A stretch of DNA of 64,000 bases from Azorinus chamasolen. Its lineage: Eukaryota > Mollusca > Bivalvia > Cardiida > Solecurtidae. Position 1 is the first letter of the stretch. Every line of letters starts with the position of its first letter. Below, piece by piece: positions 1 through 9,947 of the stretch. The DNA is taken from assembly GCA_963576725.1 (NCBI GenBank), contig OY755236.1:68604379-68668378 (forward strand), read 5' to 3'. Under the pieces are notes generated by a model. It was not told the DNA's origin. It worked only from the letters and a program-made list of their open reading frames with translations, and did no database searches. The position numbers were made by a program, and so were the translations under genes.

Positions 1-165
1 CCATCTACTCTTTTTGTAAAGGCACTGAACTTTATGGGTCAACTCTTGAATTGCAGATGACAAATTAGTGATCTAAACTTTGCAAACAGATTAGATCCCG
101 AGATGAGATGATGAATAACTCAACATCATGAAAAACAGATGACAATGCATGACAGCTTAAGAATT

Positions 166-357
166 AACCTTTACTCTCATAAATATTCATTCAAGAAATA
201 ATGACATCATGAATATTTATTAGTGGAGTTTTCATAATGGTAGTTATTGACATTGGCAGAAACCGTACAATTTCATTAAAGCAACAAATACATGAGTCAT
301 CTAATTTGGGTCTACTCTGTTTGCCCTCTCTATGAGAGTGAATGATTTACCACCTGT
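166..357 (-). mobile_element. TTAA-B MITE, degenerate
   Basis: The sequence opens TTAACCTTTACTC, continues with the B-family block ATAATGACATCATGAATAT and reaches GGTCTACTCTGTTTGC, which is the outer arm of the B hairpin. The inner hairpin and the right terminus have decayed. The copy is assigned by family-specific blocks, not by intact ends. Confidence 0.6.
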
Positions 358-398
358 CCTAACTGTATTTAAGTGGAATATGTAGATAAGTTTCACTG

Positions 399-600
399 TA
401 CAGTAAAACCTCTCTAAACCTGACATTCAGTTTAGTATAAATATCAGTCTTGGTAACAGGTGGCAATTTAATGCAGGGTGAAAGTCATGCAGAAAGCTCC
501 TCTTGGAGCTTTCTGCATGACTTTTACCCTGCATTAAGCAGCCACCTGCCTAAAAGTATCTACATTTTTCTCAATTCTGGTTTAGAGAGGCTTTACTGTA
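399..600 (+). mobile_element. TA-F hairpin MITE
   Basis: The ends are TACAGTAAAACCTCTCTAAA and GGTTTAGAGAGGCTTTACTG-TA, a terminal inverted repeat of about 20 bp bounded by TA. CAGT...ACTG with TA fits Tc1/mariner/pogo-type non-autonomous elements. The middle is a long palindrome (GCAGGGTGAAAGTCATGC, GAAAGCTCC, mirrored by GGAGCTTTC, GCATGACTTTTACCCTGC). There is no coding capacity. Confidence 0.85.
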
Positions 601-923
601 CATAACTACACTCAATGTATAATTAGATTGTGGGTGGCAGAATGTTTGATGAGGAGGCTAGTGTACAATCATGGTGACAGAACATTGATCAGACAATTCT
701 GCTCAAAATCAAATGTCAACATACATGGAGGAGCTGGTGCTATTGAAGTGTCGGGCAAATATATTGCATTGGCTGGAAATGGATGAACGGTAAACACAGA
801 ACTGTTAGAATAAGTAGCATGGCCTATAATTGAGGATTCAAAGTCCATTATTATTATTAGAAATGTATGGATTTGTTTAGACAAATGAATTAGGCACTTG
901 CAAAAGCTACTGGTTTCAAGGTT

Positions 924-1153
924 TTAACCCTTTTCTCCATAAATACGCCTTTCTACGCCTCTGTAAAAGTCACCTGTTGAAACCATTGTGATAAATAGAG
1001 CATTTGCTCCTATAGGAGCAAATGCTCTATTTATCACAATGGTTTCAAACTACAAAATTCTAAAATTTTCCTTTTCTCTAGTTAATGCTCCTTTTTGGTA
1101 GATTTATTTAAAGAGGTTGTATCTAAAAATAGCCTATGGAGGAAAGGGTAAAA
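924..1153 (+). mobile_element. TTAA-C MITE
   Basis: The 5' end is TTAACCCTTTTCTCCATAAA and the 3' end is GCCTATGGAGGAAAGGGTAA. The central hairpin pairs GAAACCATTGTGATAAATAG + AGCATTTGCTCC with GGAGCAAATGCT + CTATTTATCACAATGGTTTC, about 33 bp per arm and nearly perfect. This is the reference copy of family C here. Confidence 0.88.
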
Positions 1154-1392
1154 CATTTACTCCATAATTCTATTCACCATTTTTCGTCTTTGCAAACAGA
1201 GGAGACTGATCAGCTCCCATAGATTCTTGTCTGATCAGGGTCTGCTCCGTTATGAAGAAATATAGATATGAGTCTACAGTTTCTGCCATGGCCGAAAATT
1301 CTCTTGTCCATATGCCATTATCAAAGTTCATTTAATTAATGAAATCACAAAAGTATAATTTCTGAATGATCATGGAGTAGTTTAGGGATAAC
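1150..1392 (+). mobile_element. TTAA-B MITE, diverged
   Basis: The left part reads ACTCCATAATTCTATTCACC, then GCAAACAGAGGAGACTGATC with a half-eroded GCTCCCATAGA core, then the B-specific right block (GATATGAGTCTACAGTTTCTG, CCATGGCCGAAAATTC) and a weak end GGAGTAGTTTAGGGATAA. A family-E fragment (1388-1481, CCCTTTGAAAGAAATGG plus ACAGTGCATATCCAGATCAG) follows and is cut off by the next element. Confidence 0.65.
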
Positions 1393-1481
1393 CCTTTGAA
1401 AGAAATGGTGTAAAATTTGCAAACAGTGCATATCCAGATCAGATTGCTCCTAAGAGTCCTTTCATACTGAATGGACTCTAG

Positions 1482-1993
1482 TTAAAGAGGAAGTCCCTAC
1501 AATGAACGCATATTTTCAATAATATCATAAAACTTGGTATTTGTTATGCTCAGAAAATTATTATGAAGGTTGGCCAATTTGAACTTATATCGAATAATGC
1601 CCCTGTGATACAAATAAACCGATTTCATCAATACTTATAATTTTTGTTCTACAACACAATAATTATCGGCCTTTTCTGTTAAAATTTTATGCATTTTGCT
1701 GATGATCACACGATCCCTTGATTGTTTACGTAATAGCTTTTCACGGAAGTGGTCGGAGAAATGTGAATAGGGTGAACAGTTACGAAACTAAATTAAAACC
1801 TAACCCGAATAAAACTGAAACATTCGGTAGTAAAATTGGGATCGGTGATATCAATCACATGGATGTTTTGTCATTACAAACGGTAATTGGATGGGTTTTC
1901 TTGTGATATACTTCTTTTCAGCATATAAACAAATAAGTTTAGTATATTTTAGGTGTTTTTGAAACATGTCAAATGTAGGGACTTCCCCTTTAA
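1482..1993 (+). mobile_element. 512-bp TTAA MITE (TTAAAGAGGAAGTCC family), copy 1
   Basis: The ends are TTAAAGAGGAAGTCCCTACA and TGTAGGGACTTCCCCTTTAA, a 20 bp terminal inverted repeat with one mismatch that includes TTAA. The interior does not form a core hairpin like its neighbours. A 62-codon open frame inside is broken in the second copy and is not a gene. The second copy (49642-50143) is alignable end to end. The TTAA boundary fits piggyBac- or Kolobok-mobilised non-autonomous DNA, which is inference because no transposase is present. Confidence 0.88.
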
Positions 1994-2441
1994 ACACTGA
2001 CGGGCCAATTTCCACTTTGAATATTTAGCATTTAGACGTTTAAATCCTCTAATACAGCCAATTATGTTGTAATATACTTTCCATTGTAGTAGACTAAAGA
2101 ACACTTTTGTTGAGAACACAAGAACTTGGAAAGATACCTTTAAATGATTTAAGAGGCTGATCAGTCTTAAAGATGCACCCTGCACATATTTTCCATAACA
2201 AGATAATATCAGGAATTGGAAATGGTGACTTGATACTGAGCATGGTAAATATAGGGTTATTAATTAATGAAAAAAAAAAAAATGATGCTGCGGAAAACTT
2301 TGTGCTAGGTGAGCTAAAGGACCCCAAGAATCTGTCTGTTTTTCACTTTGCTTAACATGCCCATTTATTTTGGAGTATTCCGCCTCTGGAAAATGTGGCA
2401 ATTTTCTAAAGATCTAACAGTATTCTGAGATCATTAAGTAA
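1994..2441. other. Unassigned spacer
   Basis: AT-rich single-copy-looking sequence. I see no intact repeat ends, RNA gene or credible reading frame. An A-run at 2270-2282 is the only simple-sequence feature. Confidence 0.4.
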
Positions 2442-2656
2442 TTAACCCTTACGACACTGAAGTTTCAAATGGACTCTTCCAAAATTCAAACAGGTCAAGC
2501 TTATGGTGAATAAGCTTTTCTAAAGAAAAGTGTAACTTTTACATGACAAACAGTGAAGACCCTGATAAGAGGGCTCCTCTAGAAGTCCTCTCTCCTGGGT
2601 CTACACTGTTTGCAAAGGACATTTAAGTGACTCATGTGCCGCACTATAAGGGTTAA
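2442..2656 (-). mobile_element. TTAA-D MITE
   Basis: The ends are TTAACCCTTACGACACTGAA and GCCGCACTATAAGGGTTAA. The hairpin arms ACAGTGAAGACCCTGATAAG and TCCTGGGTCTACACTGTTTGC flank GAGGGCTCCTCTAGAAGTCCTC. Family D on the minus strand, with the family block TTCAAACAGGTCAAGCTTATGG. Confidence 0.82.
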
Positions 2657-2854
2657 CTGGAAGCAGTATGGTACGACTTTTATATATGTCAAAAAAGAAC
2701 TCAGTTAAAGTGGACCTAAGTGTTGCAGTCTTTCCTTCCATCTTTCTTACTATGACAGTAATTCTCTCATTTAAGTAAGTACCCAAATTAGTGTTTTGAC
2801 AGACAAATCTGTGCTGCTTGACTTTTTGTTTTGAAGTGCGTTAAACCAAACTCA

Positions 2855-2906
2855 TTAACCCTTTCCCTCATATAAACATGTTTTCACGTATTTGCAAACA
2901 GAGTAG
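2855..2906 (+). mobile_element. TTAA-A MITE, 5' fragment
   Basis: This carries only the first 52 bp of family A (TTAACCCTTTCCCTCATATA to GCAAACAGAGTAGA). It ends where a TA-F element begins, and the rest of A is not found on the far side. The A copy was therefore truncated, not simply interrupted. Confidence 0.7.
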
Positions 2907-3112
2907 ACAGTAAATCCTCTCTACAATGGCCACTAAAGTGTGTTAATTGGTATTTTGGGCAGGTGGTTGCTTAAAGGAAGGTGAAAGTAAAACAGAACGC
3001 TCCTATAGGAGCATTCTGTTTAACTTTCACCTTGCTTTAAACATCCACCTGCCTTTAACACAAAATACTTGATGTAATTTAGTGGTCGTTACAGAGAGGT
3101 TTTACTGTACTC
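2907..3112 (+). mobile_element. TA-F MITE (GGCCACTAAA subfamily)
   Basis: It starts ACAGTAAATCCTCTCTACAA and ends GAGAGGTTTTACTGTA. The core palindrome runs GCAGGTGGTTGCTTAAAGG, AGAACGCTCC / GGAGCATTCT, mirrored by CATCCACCTGC. The terminal region differs from the copy at 399-600, so it is a separate subfamily with the same core. Confidence 0.78.
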
Positions 3113-3879
3113 AGCAAATAGTATGACTCAGTATTTGATCCAGAGCAAGGGAACAGCCTATAAATATAGTCCTAAATTCTCTCATATTCATGTTTTTTCT
3201 AAGTAGTAGTTTTTGGCATATTTATATGGATTGACAATATTATGACAACTCAGAATTATATTGAATTAAGTTTTGAGCTGACTTATAAGTGAAGGTAAAT
3301 GCAATTGAAGAAACTGCTTTGGGAAGCTTTGGTTCTATAAAATTGCAAATCAATCTTCACCAAGTTTCAATTAATTTTCAAATTCGGCTGCAAAATTATG
3401 AACAGGATGAATTTGTCTGTTGCTATGACATCTCACCTTAATTTCTCTGTCCAGTGGGGTTCTTACTTCAGATTGAATTTTGCTGAATCTGCCATTTAAA
3501 TTTTTTACTGGCAAAGTCAACTTTTGTATTTGTGTTTCATTTAAATTTACCAGCTTGAATGTCAAATTCAGGGAAAGCTTATCTTGTCTGAATCTGAAGA
3601 CAATTTAATTTTGTTGAAGGGTTATTGGAAACCAGAAACTTTAATTTAAGGTATGCCACAGTTTGCTTGGCTGACCATATTGAAGGAAGTTTGTTGTTGA
3701 CTGCAGATATGATTGTATTGGGTAATTTCCAAACTAGGCAAAAATTTCTGCTAGTTTCAACAAAATCGAAGTGTTAATTTGTTGCTTAATCAAGTTACAG
3801 TGGAGTGCAATTTCATTAGTTTGTTTCTATAACCTCTTTATCTTGCCATTGTGGCACAAAGGATTTTTTTTATCATCAT
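3113..3879. other. Unassigned spacer
   Basis: No repeat ends or gene signal recognised. Open frames at 3371-3565 (minus) and 3771-4010 (plus) are short and lack any family motif. The second runs into repeat DNA. Confidence 0.4.
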
Positions 3880-4022
3880 CATGGCAGAAACTGTTGAATC
3901 AGATCTATTATAAGCAAATAGAGCAGACCCTGATCAGACGTCTCTTACAGGAGCTAGTGTCTGTTCTGGATCTACTCTGCTTGCAAAAGTGTGGAAAGAC
4001 ATTTGTATAAGGGAAAGGCTTA
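3880..4022 (-). mobile_element. TTAA-A/B MITE, 3' portion
   Basis: It contains ATGGCAGAAACTGTTGAATC (the minus-strand B block) and a hairpin GCAAATAGAGCAGACCCTGA / GGATCTACTCTGCTTGC around GACGTCTCTTACAGGAGCTAG. It ends ATAAGGGAAAGGCTTAA. The hairpin core is partly decayed and the left end is not identifiable. Confidence 0.62.
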
Positions 4023-4038
4023 ACTATGATACTGCCTT

Positions 4039-4290
4039 TTAACCCTTTCCCTCATATAAACGTTTTTTTCACGCATTTGCAAACAGAGTAGACCCAGATC
4101 AGACGGCTCCAAGAGGAGCCGTCTGATCCGGGTCTACTCTGTTTGCTAATAGAATTTGATAGATCTCTTTCTTTACTTTCTAAAATGTCTACAAATTGTT
4201 CCACCTTTCATATTTCTTTATAACTATATATTAATGAATATTCAGTAGGTATTGAAAGTTGGCCTAAATACAGAACAGGGAAAGGGTTAA
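4039..4290 (+). mobile_element. TTAA-A MITE, near-intact reference copy
   Basis: The ends TTAACCCTTTCCCTCATATA and ACAGGGAAAGGGTTAA give a 14 bp perfect terminal inverted repeat including TTAA. The hairpin at 4079-4146 has 32 bp arms with one mismatch around AAGA (inner stem CAGACGGCTCC / GGAGCCGTCTG). The right half carries the A-specific TATTCAGTAGGTATTGAAA block. No coding capacity. Confidence 0.92.
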
Positions 4291-4510
4291 CCTTTTCCCT
4301 AATGAACATTTATGCATGAATTGATCACTTGATGAATATTCATCAACTTAATCTTGAAACGGGAATTGTTAACTTAGACAAGAACTTTAGAAGCAGATCT
4401 ATATAATTCTAACTAAGCAAACAGAGTAGACTCTGATCAGAAAGCTTCTACAAGAGGTGTCTTATCTGGGTCTACTCTGTTTGCAAAGGCGTGAAAAGAC
4501 ATTTATTTGG
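4287..4510 (-). mobile_element. TTAA-A-like MITE abutting its neighbour
   Basis: It begins at the same TTAA that ends the previous element (TTAACCTTTTCCCTAATGAA). A hairpin GCAAACAGAGTAGACTCTGA / GGGTCTACTCTGTTTGC follows, with a decayed core (GAAAGCTTCTACAAGAGGTG) and GCGTGAAAAGACATTTAT. The expected GGGTTAA terminus is degraded. Confidence 0.72.
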
Positions 4511-4911
4511 TGTTGTTTTACCTGCACCAAACTGGCGTTTTCATCACAATCCAAACTGTTTGGTATGATTTATTTGATGAGAAAGTTAACAGATGACTGT
4601 TGAATTGTAATAGACAATAATGGTTGTTGATGACAATTACTTTAACAATATTTCCAATAAGTCTGGTGTTGACGGTCATAGTTTGTGCTGGGCACTTGTG
4701 ATGTAATAGTGCCCCATTAGCCATTTCTTAGTGTCGTATATCCCAGAGGAGTATCATTGCGCTGATACATTGGTTTGTATTCTTGTCATGTTCAAGAAAT
4801 CACCTCTATGAATATTGATTTAGCCTTTCTTCAAAAGCTCTGTAAGCTAAACGTTGATCCCTGCTACAAAGTTTTGTCAGTTTCAAATAACTTAGATTTG
4901 TGTTCTTACAC
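4511..4911. other. Unassigned spacer
   Basis: No recognisable repeat or gene. A 68-codon minus-strand frame (4518-4724) overlaps the decayed end of the preceding element and has no motif. Confidence 0.4.
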
Positions 4912-5181
4912 TTAACCCTTTCCTTCATATAAATGGCTTTTCAAGTATTTGCAAACAGAATAGACCCAGATCAGATGGCTCCTGTAGGAACTGTCTGATC
5001 GAGGTCTGCTAATGTTTGCTTATGGAATTTGATAGATCTGTTTCTAAAATAGCTACAGTGTTCAGCCTTCCATATTTCATTATAACTATTTTGTCTATGA
5101 ATATTCAGTGGGTATTGAACTTTGGAATAAATATTCATAATGTCATTATTTCTTAAAGAATATTCATGGAGTAAAGGGTTA
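4912..5181 (+). mobile_element. Chimeric TTAA MITE: A left and middle, B right end
   Basis: It starts as family A (TTAACCCTTTCCTTCATATA), continues through an A hairpin and the A block TATTCAGTGGGTATTGAA, then switches to the B terminus ATGTCATTATTTCTTAAAGA...ATTCATGGAGTAAAGGGTTA. This is a true A/B mosaic. Confidence 0.8.
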
Positions 5182-5209
5182 CGAGCAATAGATAACTGTA
5201 TGGTGTACA

Positions 5210-5456
5210 TTAACCCTTTCCCTGTTTAATACTCTTGAAAGAAATAATGATGTCATGAATATTAATGAGCTGAACTTTTTTAAAGCATTATTAACAAAGA
5301 CATGTTTGACTGTGGCAGAGTGTATAATCAGATCAATATAATTCCATAAGCAAACAGAGCAGACCCTGATCAGATGGCTCCTATAGGAGCTGTCTGATTT
5401 GTTTCTACTCTGTTTTCAAATGCATGAAAAGGTGTTTACATGAGGGAAAAGGTTAA
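5210..5456 (-). mobile_element. TTAA MITE, A ends with B-like middle
   Basis: The ends are TTAACCCTTTCCCTGTTTAA and ATGAGGGAAAAGGTTAA. The left third carries the B block AATAATGATGTCATGAATAT. The hairpin is GCAAACAGAGCAGACCCTGA, CAGATGGCTCC / GGAGCTGTCTG; arm changes are mostly transitions, leaving wobble-type pairs. Confidence 0.82.
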
Positions 5457-5837
5457 ATATTATAATGATCATCTCCGCACCAATGCCTATTGTTGTGACC
5501 ACTCTTCTAAGAATCATCTAGACCACTCTATAGAAACAAGTCTTCAGCTGTTCGTGAGATTTTAATCTTTTAATTTGCGAATCTTATTATTGTGGTCATC
5601 TGGTTTTTGCAAGTGTTCATTTTAGAGAGGTTTTAATGTACTTAATTTGCTTTAGAATCCAATTTGATAATTTATATGGGAAAATTATACACCCTGGATG
5701 GGCTTTTAATTGCATGATAGTTTTATAGAAACTGATGTATGTGATGCACAAATTCCATTCACTGTTGAAATGAATATTATGCCTCATCTATATAGAGACA
5801 AGTTACTGTAATATGAAGATGATATATACATGTTCCT
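5457..5837. other. Spacer with G and TA-F remnants
   Basis: It holds a short piece of a G-family arm (TTGTGACCACTCTTCTAAGA, 5492-5515) and a TA-F 3' end (TTTTAGAGAGGTTTTAATGTA-like, 5619-5640). Neither is complete. Confidence 0.5.
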
Positions 5838-6044
5838 TTAACCAATTCCTCCATAGGCTATTTTTAGATCCATCCACTTTGTATAAATACACCGAAAAGA
5901 AGCATTAACTAGAGAATAGGAAACTTTTAGAATTTTTGAAACCATTGTGATAAATAGGAGCAAAATGCTCTATTTATCACAGTGGTTTCATAAAGTGACT
6001 TTTACAGTGGCGTAGAAAGGCGTATTTATGGAGGAAAGGGTTAA
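5838..6044 (-). mobile_element. TTAA-C MITE
   Basis: The ends are TTAACCAATTCCTCCATAGG and TTTATGGAGGAAAGGGTTAA. The hairpin arms are GAAACCATTGTGATAAATAG and CTATTTATCACAGTGGTTTC, but the tip is shortened (AGCAAAATGCT replaces the GCTCC-N4-GGAGC core). Confidence 0.85.
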
Positions 6045-6214
6045 TTATTAATTTGAGAAATGATTGTTGACTTGTTCATTTCATGTTCTACATTTTATCC
6101 TTTTCTGTTTCATATAAAAAAGTATGATCAGAATGTTGAACAATTAGGATCCTGATGGGAATACCAGAGTTAGATTCTCATCCAAACTGATATGCTGTAT
6201 TACACTGAAGAAAT

Positions 6215-6425
6215 GCAGTAAACCCCCTCTAAATTGGATGTAAAATTACCATAAATATCAGTCTAAAATGGAGATAGGTGGCAGCTTAATGCATGGTAAA
6301 AGTCAAAAAGAAAGCTCCTCTAGGAGCTTTCTGCCCAGACTTTTATCCTGCATTAAGCAGCAACCTGCCTAAAGGTGTCTAAATTCTTCTCTATAAAGAT
6401 ATTGGTTTGGAGGGGTTTTACTGTA
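6215..6425 (+). mobile_element. TA-F hairpin MITE
   Basis: It starts GCAGTAAACCCCCTCTAAAT and ends GGTTTGGAGGGGTTTTACTGTA. The core is GAAAGCTCCTCTAGGAGCTTTC inside CTTAATGCATGG / CCTGCATTAAG. It is the same subfamily as 399-600. Confidence 0.82.
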
Positions 6426-6489
6426 CATTGAAAATGTAAACAGCTGCTGAAAATGGTGAAATAACTTTCTAGTAAATAGTAATAGAAGA

Positions 6490-6765
6490 TGCTTAGCTGT
6501 ATGCAAACAGTGTAGATCAAGATCAGAGGGCCTCTAGAGGAACTCTGTGATTAGGGTCTGCACTGTTGAATGTCATTCAAACTCCCTACATTAAGTTTCA
6601 GCTTTCAAGCTGAGTGAATCTACCATTTACCTTTTGCCTCATTCAACCCTTTTTTTACAATTTTACAAACAGAGTAGACCTAGATCAGATATCTCCTGTA
6701 GAAGCCGTCTGATCAGTGGGTTTGCTCTCTTTAATTATAAAGTTATTATGGATCTAACTATGCAG
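6490..6765 (+). mobile_element. TTAA-E fragment followed by TTAA-B fragment
   Basis: 6490-6650 has an E hairpin (GCAAACAGTGTAGATCAAGA, GGGCCTCTAGAGGAACTC, GGGTCTGCACTGTT) and a CCTTTTGCCTCATTCAACCC tail. 6645-6765 begins AACCCTTTTTTT and has the hairpin ACAGAGTAGACCTAGATCAG / CTGATCAGTGGG of family B. Both lack clean ends. Confidence 0.6.
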
Positions 6766-7129
6766 TTTCGACCATCCCACTTTGAAAATACAGCATTCAA
6801 GGGATATATGGATACAGTTGTACATGTACATAGGAATAGAAGTTGGTTGGGGAATACATGTATCATTATATGTATCTTAATAACTAGATGAGAATGAATG
6901 TAGTGTCAAATAGAAACTGTTAATTTCCGTTTGGTAATTTATACCTTGGCAGACACTGAGTCTAGCTGAAGAAATCCAGAATCTGGTGAGAGAGGATTCA
7001 GTGTCCCATCAGTTTATCCATGAATTCCACTGGAAAATCTGAACACTTAGACAGACTGTCTATGCCATAAGACTCCACTGGGGCTCACCTGTCTGCAACT
7101 TTCCTGAGCTGGTGCCAGAAATAATAATG
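6766..7129. other. Unassigned spacer
   Basis: No repeat family or gene recognised. It includes a short AT-rich stretch with ACATGTACA repeats near 6820-6862. Confidence 0.4.
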
Positions 7130-7368
7130 AAGTACTCCATAGATATGCCTATTAATGCATTGGTAAACAGAGTAGACCAAGATGATGGCCAGACAGCTCC
7201 TCAAAGTAGCAGTCTAATCAGGGTCTGACTGTTTGTTTATGAAATTCTACAGTTTCTGCCATGACTAAATAAAATTTCCTGAGTACATTATGCTTTTATA
7301 AAAATTGAGCTTATTAATATTCATGATGTTATTATTTCATACATGAATAGTCATGAGATAAAGGGTTA
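7130..7368 (+). mobile_element. TTAA-B MITE
   Basis: ACTCCATAGATATGCCTATT starts the copy. It has hairpin arms AAACAGAGTAGACCAAGATG and GGGTCTGACTGTTTG around an eroded GACAGCTCCTCAAAGTAGC. The B right block (ACAGTTTCTGCCATGAC, GATGTTATTATTTC) and an end ATGAGATAAAGGGTTA follow. Confidence 0.72.
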
Positions 7369-7407
7369 TTGATGCCAGTGTTGTCTAGACGCTGTATTCC
7401 TGTTGAT

Positions 7408-8050
7408 GGGTTACAGTAGGATTTCAATGAATCTTTAACAGAAGGTAATATGTCATATGAAGATGTGCATGAAGGATGATCTTCATGATCCAACACATTT
7501 CAGGGGAGATAATTTGACTTTAGGATTTATTCCAGATATATTGTATTTTTGAACATGTAAGATCAACTCCTACATTGGTTGTCGGATCTCAATGAAACTT
7601 GAACAGAAGGTAGTACATCGGATGAAGATAATTATGCAAGAAGGAAAATCTTTATGGTGCAACAATTCTCAGGGGAGATAATCAGATTTTAGGATTTATT
7701 CCAGATATTATTAAGTATGGTTGTCAAACTCGTAAGCGCAACTCCTCATACATGGGTAGTCAGATTACAATGAATCTTTAACAGAAGGTAATACTTCAAA
7801 ATGTACATGAAGGATGATCTTTACGATCCAACATATTTCAGGGGAGATAATTTGACTTATTTGATTTATTTCAGATATATTGTATTTTTTTAACTAAATG
7901 TAAGAACTCCTACATGGGTAGTAAAACTTTGACAGTAATGTAATTGTTCCATATGTAATGCTTTGTGATTTTCTATAACAAAACATGGACTTTGCCATTA
8001 TAATACATGGAGTTAGGGTACTCCATTCATGAGCGCAACTCCTAAATCCT
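7408..8050. repeat. Tandem array, ~170 bp unit, ~3.5 copies
   Basis: GGGGAGATAAT recurs at about 7503, 7673 and 7842, and ACAGAAGGTAAT-type motifs recur about 170 bp apart. Units also share CAACTCCTACAT and TTTATTCCAGATATATTGTA. The array decays toward 8050. It resembles the internal arrays of the Helentron-like elements, but no 5' or 3' element end is visible on either side. Confidence 0.75.
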
Positions 8051-8364
8051 TTAAATGAAATTTATGTATCTTAGAAAGAATGTTCCGCATATTTATAATG
8101 CCATTGTGTATCTCTTATTTTAGATTTTTATCAAACTATTTTGTGGTCTCCTATATTAATGCAAGACATTATCTAAGACTTAGTCAATACTATACATGAT
8201 AAGCAGGGGTATCCGATGAAAAGCTTTGCACACAGTTAATAGTGAAGGAAAACCCGGTTTGATGTCGTGTCAACATCCTTTTCTTGTTAACTCATTGTCC
8301 ACTAATTGTGGTCTGAAAAATATTGTTTTCTGAAATTCTCAAAATTATGTTTTTCTTTATTTTT

Positions 8365-8572
8365 ATGCTTCCACCCACCGGTGGGCATATAGTCATCGCA
8401 TTGTCTGTCCTTCCGTCTGTCAGTCCGTCTGTCCTTCCATTTCAAAATAACCTGTGGCACAAATGTTCACCACACAAAGAGGGTGTATCGCATTCAACTC
8501 CCTGGTCCATGGGTTCAAGGTCACAGGGTACAATTTTTGGGGGCATTTGTCACGTGACTGTGACAGTTCTTG
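8365..8572 (+). mobile_element. Helentron-like element, minimal
   Basis: It starts after a T-run at ATGCTTCCACCC, which forms a hairpin with GGTGGGCATA. Next come a (TCCGTCTG)n microsatellite, less than one array unit (CTGGTCCATGGGTTCAAGGT), subterminal GGGGGCAT, the hairpin GTCACGTGACTGTGAC and the terminus GTTCTTG followed by T. It is a shrunken relative of the element at 59968-61590. Confidence 0.82.
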
Positions 8573-8763
8573 TTTTCTTTAAAAATGTAATCAGGTTGCC
8601 AACCGTTGGTGTCTCCCATTAGGATCCTTAGTTATCAGGATCCTAAACTGTCTCAACAGAATGAACAGATAATCACATTTTCGCAGCTAGTATACAAAGA
8701 TGTAGCTTTTGGTTGAATTTAAAATGCAGAGATTTTTGTCGTTCAACACCCAAAAGCAAGGTA

Positions 8764-8966
8764 TTAACCCTTTTGTTCAGTATTCATGAAACGAATAATG
8801 ACATCATCATTATTATTAGCTGGGTTTTTTTGTAGTTTATAATGTATGTACACACTAGTTTTTGGTATTGGTAGAAATGTAATCAGTAACATACCAGGTA
8901 GTATAATTTTATAAGCAAACAGTTTGCAAATGTGTGAAAAAGGGTTTGAATGAAAGAAATGGTTAA
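8764..8966 (-). mobile_element. TTAA MITE with the central hairpin deleted
   Basis: The ends are TTAACCCTTTTGTTCAGTAT and GAATGAAAGAAATGGTTAA, with a B/A-like interior (ATAATGACATCATCATTA). Where about 60 bp of hairpin is expected, only GCAAACAGTTTGC remains, the outer arms fused directly. The terminal TTAA (8963-8966) also starts the next element. Confidence 0.78.
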
Positions 8967-9424
8967 CCTGTTATGTTTGCCTTTAACACATTCCCACATA
9001 CTCAGACGTCTTTTGACACCTCTGTAAAAGTCACTTTTCGAAACCATTGTGATAAATAGAGCATTAAATTTTGCTCCATAAGTAGCAAATGCTCTATTTA
9101 TCACAATGGTTTCAAAACTACACAATTCTAAAACTTTTCTTTTCTCTAGTTTTTAGTGCTCCTTTTTGGTAATTTAATCTAAAAATACTCTGCCTATGAG
9201 GGAATGGGTTAACGCCTTTGTAAACATCAGAACCAGATCAGACAACTCCTTCAGAAGCTATCCTATCCGTGTCTGTTGATGGAATTTCATAGATCTTATT
9301 CTATAGTATCTTCCATGGCTAAAATGTCTGCACTCATACGTGCATTAAGCCGTATTACAAGTTACTGTAATTAATATTTATGATGTCATTATTTCTTACA
9401 TGAATATTTATGAAGTAAAGGGAT
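8963..9424 (+). mobile_element. TTAA-B MITE interrupted by a TTAA-C element
   Basis: The left piece TTAACCTGTTATGTTTGCCTTTAA is the B 5' end. After the inserted C element, B resumes at TTAACGCCTTTGTAAACATC, with a decayed hairpin, CTTCCATGGCTAAAATG, TATGATGTCATTATTTCTTA and ATGAAGTAAAGGG. The insertion sits at the internal B site normally written GCCTTTCTACGCC. Confidence 0.78.
8983..9212 (+). mobile_element. TTAA-C MITE nested in TTAA-B
   Basis: The ends are TTAACACATTCCCACATACT and GCCTATGAGGGAATGGGTTAA. The hairpin is GAAACCATTGTGATAAATAG / CTATTTATCACAATGGTTTC with an expanded loop (TTAAATTTTGCTCC). Flanking TTAA is present on both sides, as a TTAA target duplication predicts. Confidence 0.88.
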
Positions 9425-9947
9425 CAGAAGTATGCACTTAGAGTATTGTTGCAGAATATCTATTAAGCTGTATCAGGCTTTAATATGGGGAAATTGTTGC
9501 AGGTCCATTATTTTTAGGAACATTTCAAATCTGTTAAGATTAGCTTTTAAGCAGGTCACGTAGCACATTCAGCGTTTGATAATACCTAAGAGAAAAGACA
9601 ATAAGTGTGAAATCCCAGATGGATTAAGAATGACTTTTCACTCTAATGTCTTTGCATGAATTATTGTTAGGACTGCAGAAGTATTTGGTTTCATGATCTT
9701 TGATTCTAGCAATATGCAGCTTTTTTCCCTTCTCTCTGCTCAATTTTGTCTGACAAGAAATTATCGCATATTGACATGTTAATTTTCTGTCACATTTTCA
9801 CCAGATATTTGCAAGAGAAATTAGCATACAAAATTGAAAGATTTCCTCTCAGAGACGGATGACATTCTTAAGGCTAATTTGACACTTTCAGAAATATTCA
9901 CAAGGCCATTTCTCTTTAAATCTTTGAATGCTAAGGAATATTTCTAC
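9425..9947. other. Unassigned spacer
   Basis: AT-rich, with no intact element or gene. The 3' part (from about 9780) shades into a diverged H-family element. Confidence 0.4.

Noticed and set aside
7408..8050. Calling the 170-bp array a Helentron-like element
   Set aside because: No 5' head, microsatellite or 3' hairpin with CTCTTG/TTCTAG could be found at either side, so it is listed only as a tandem repeat.
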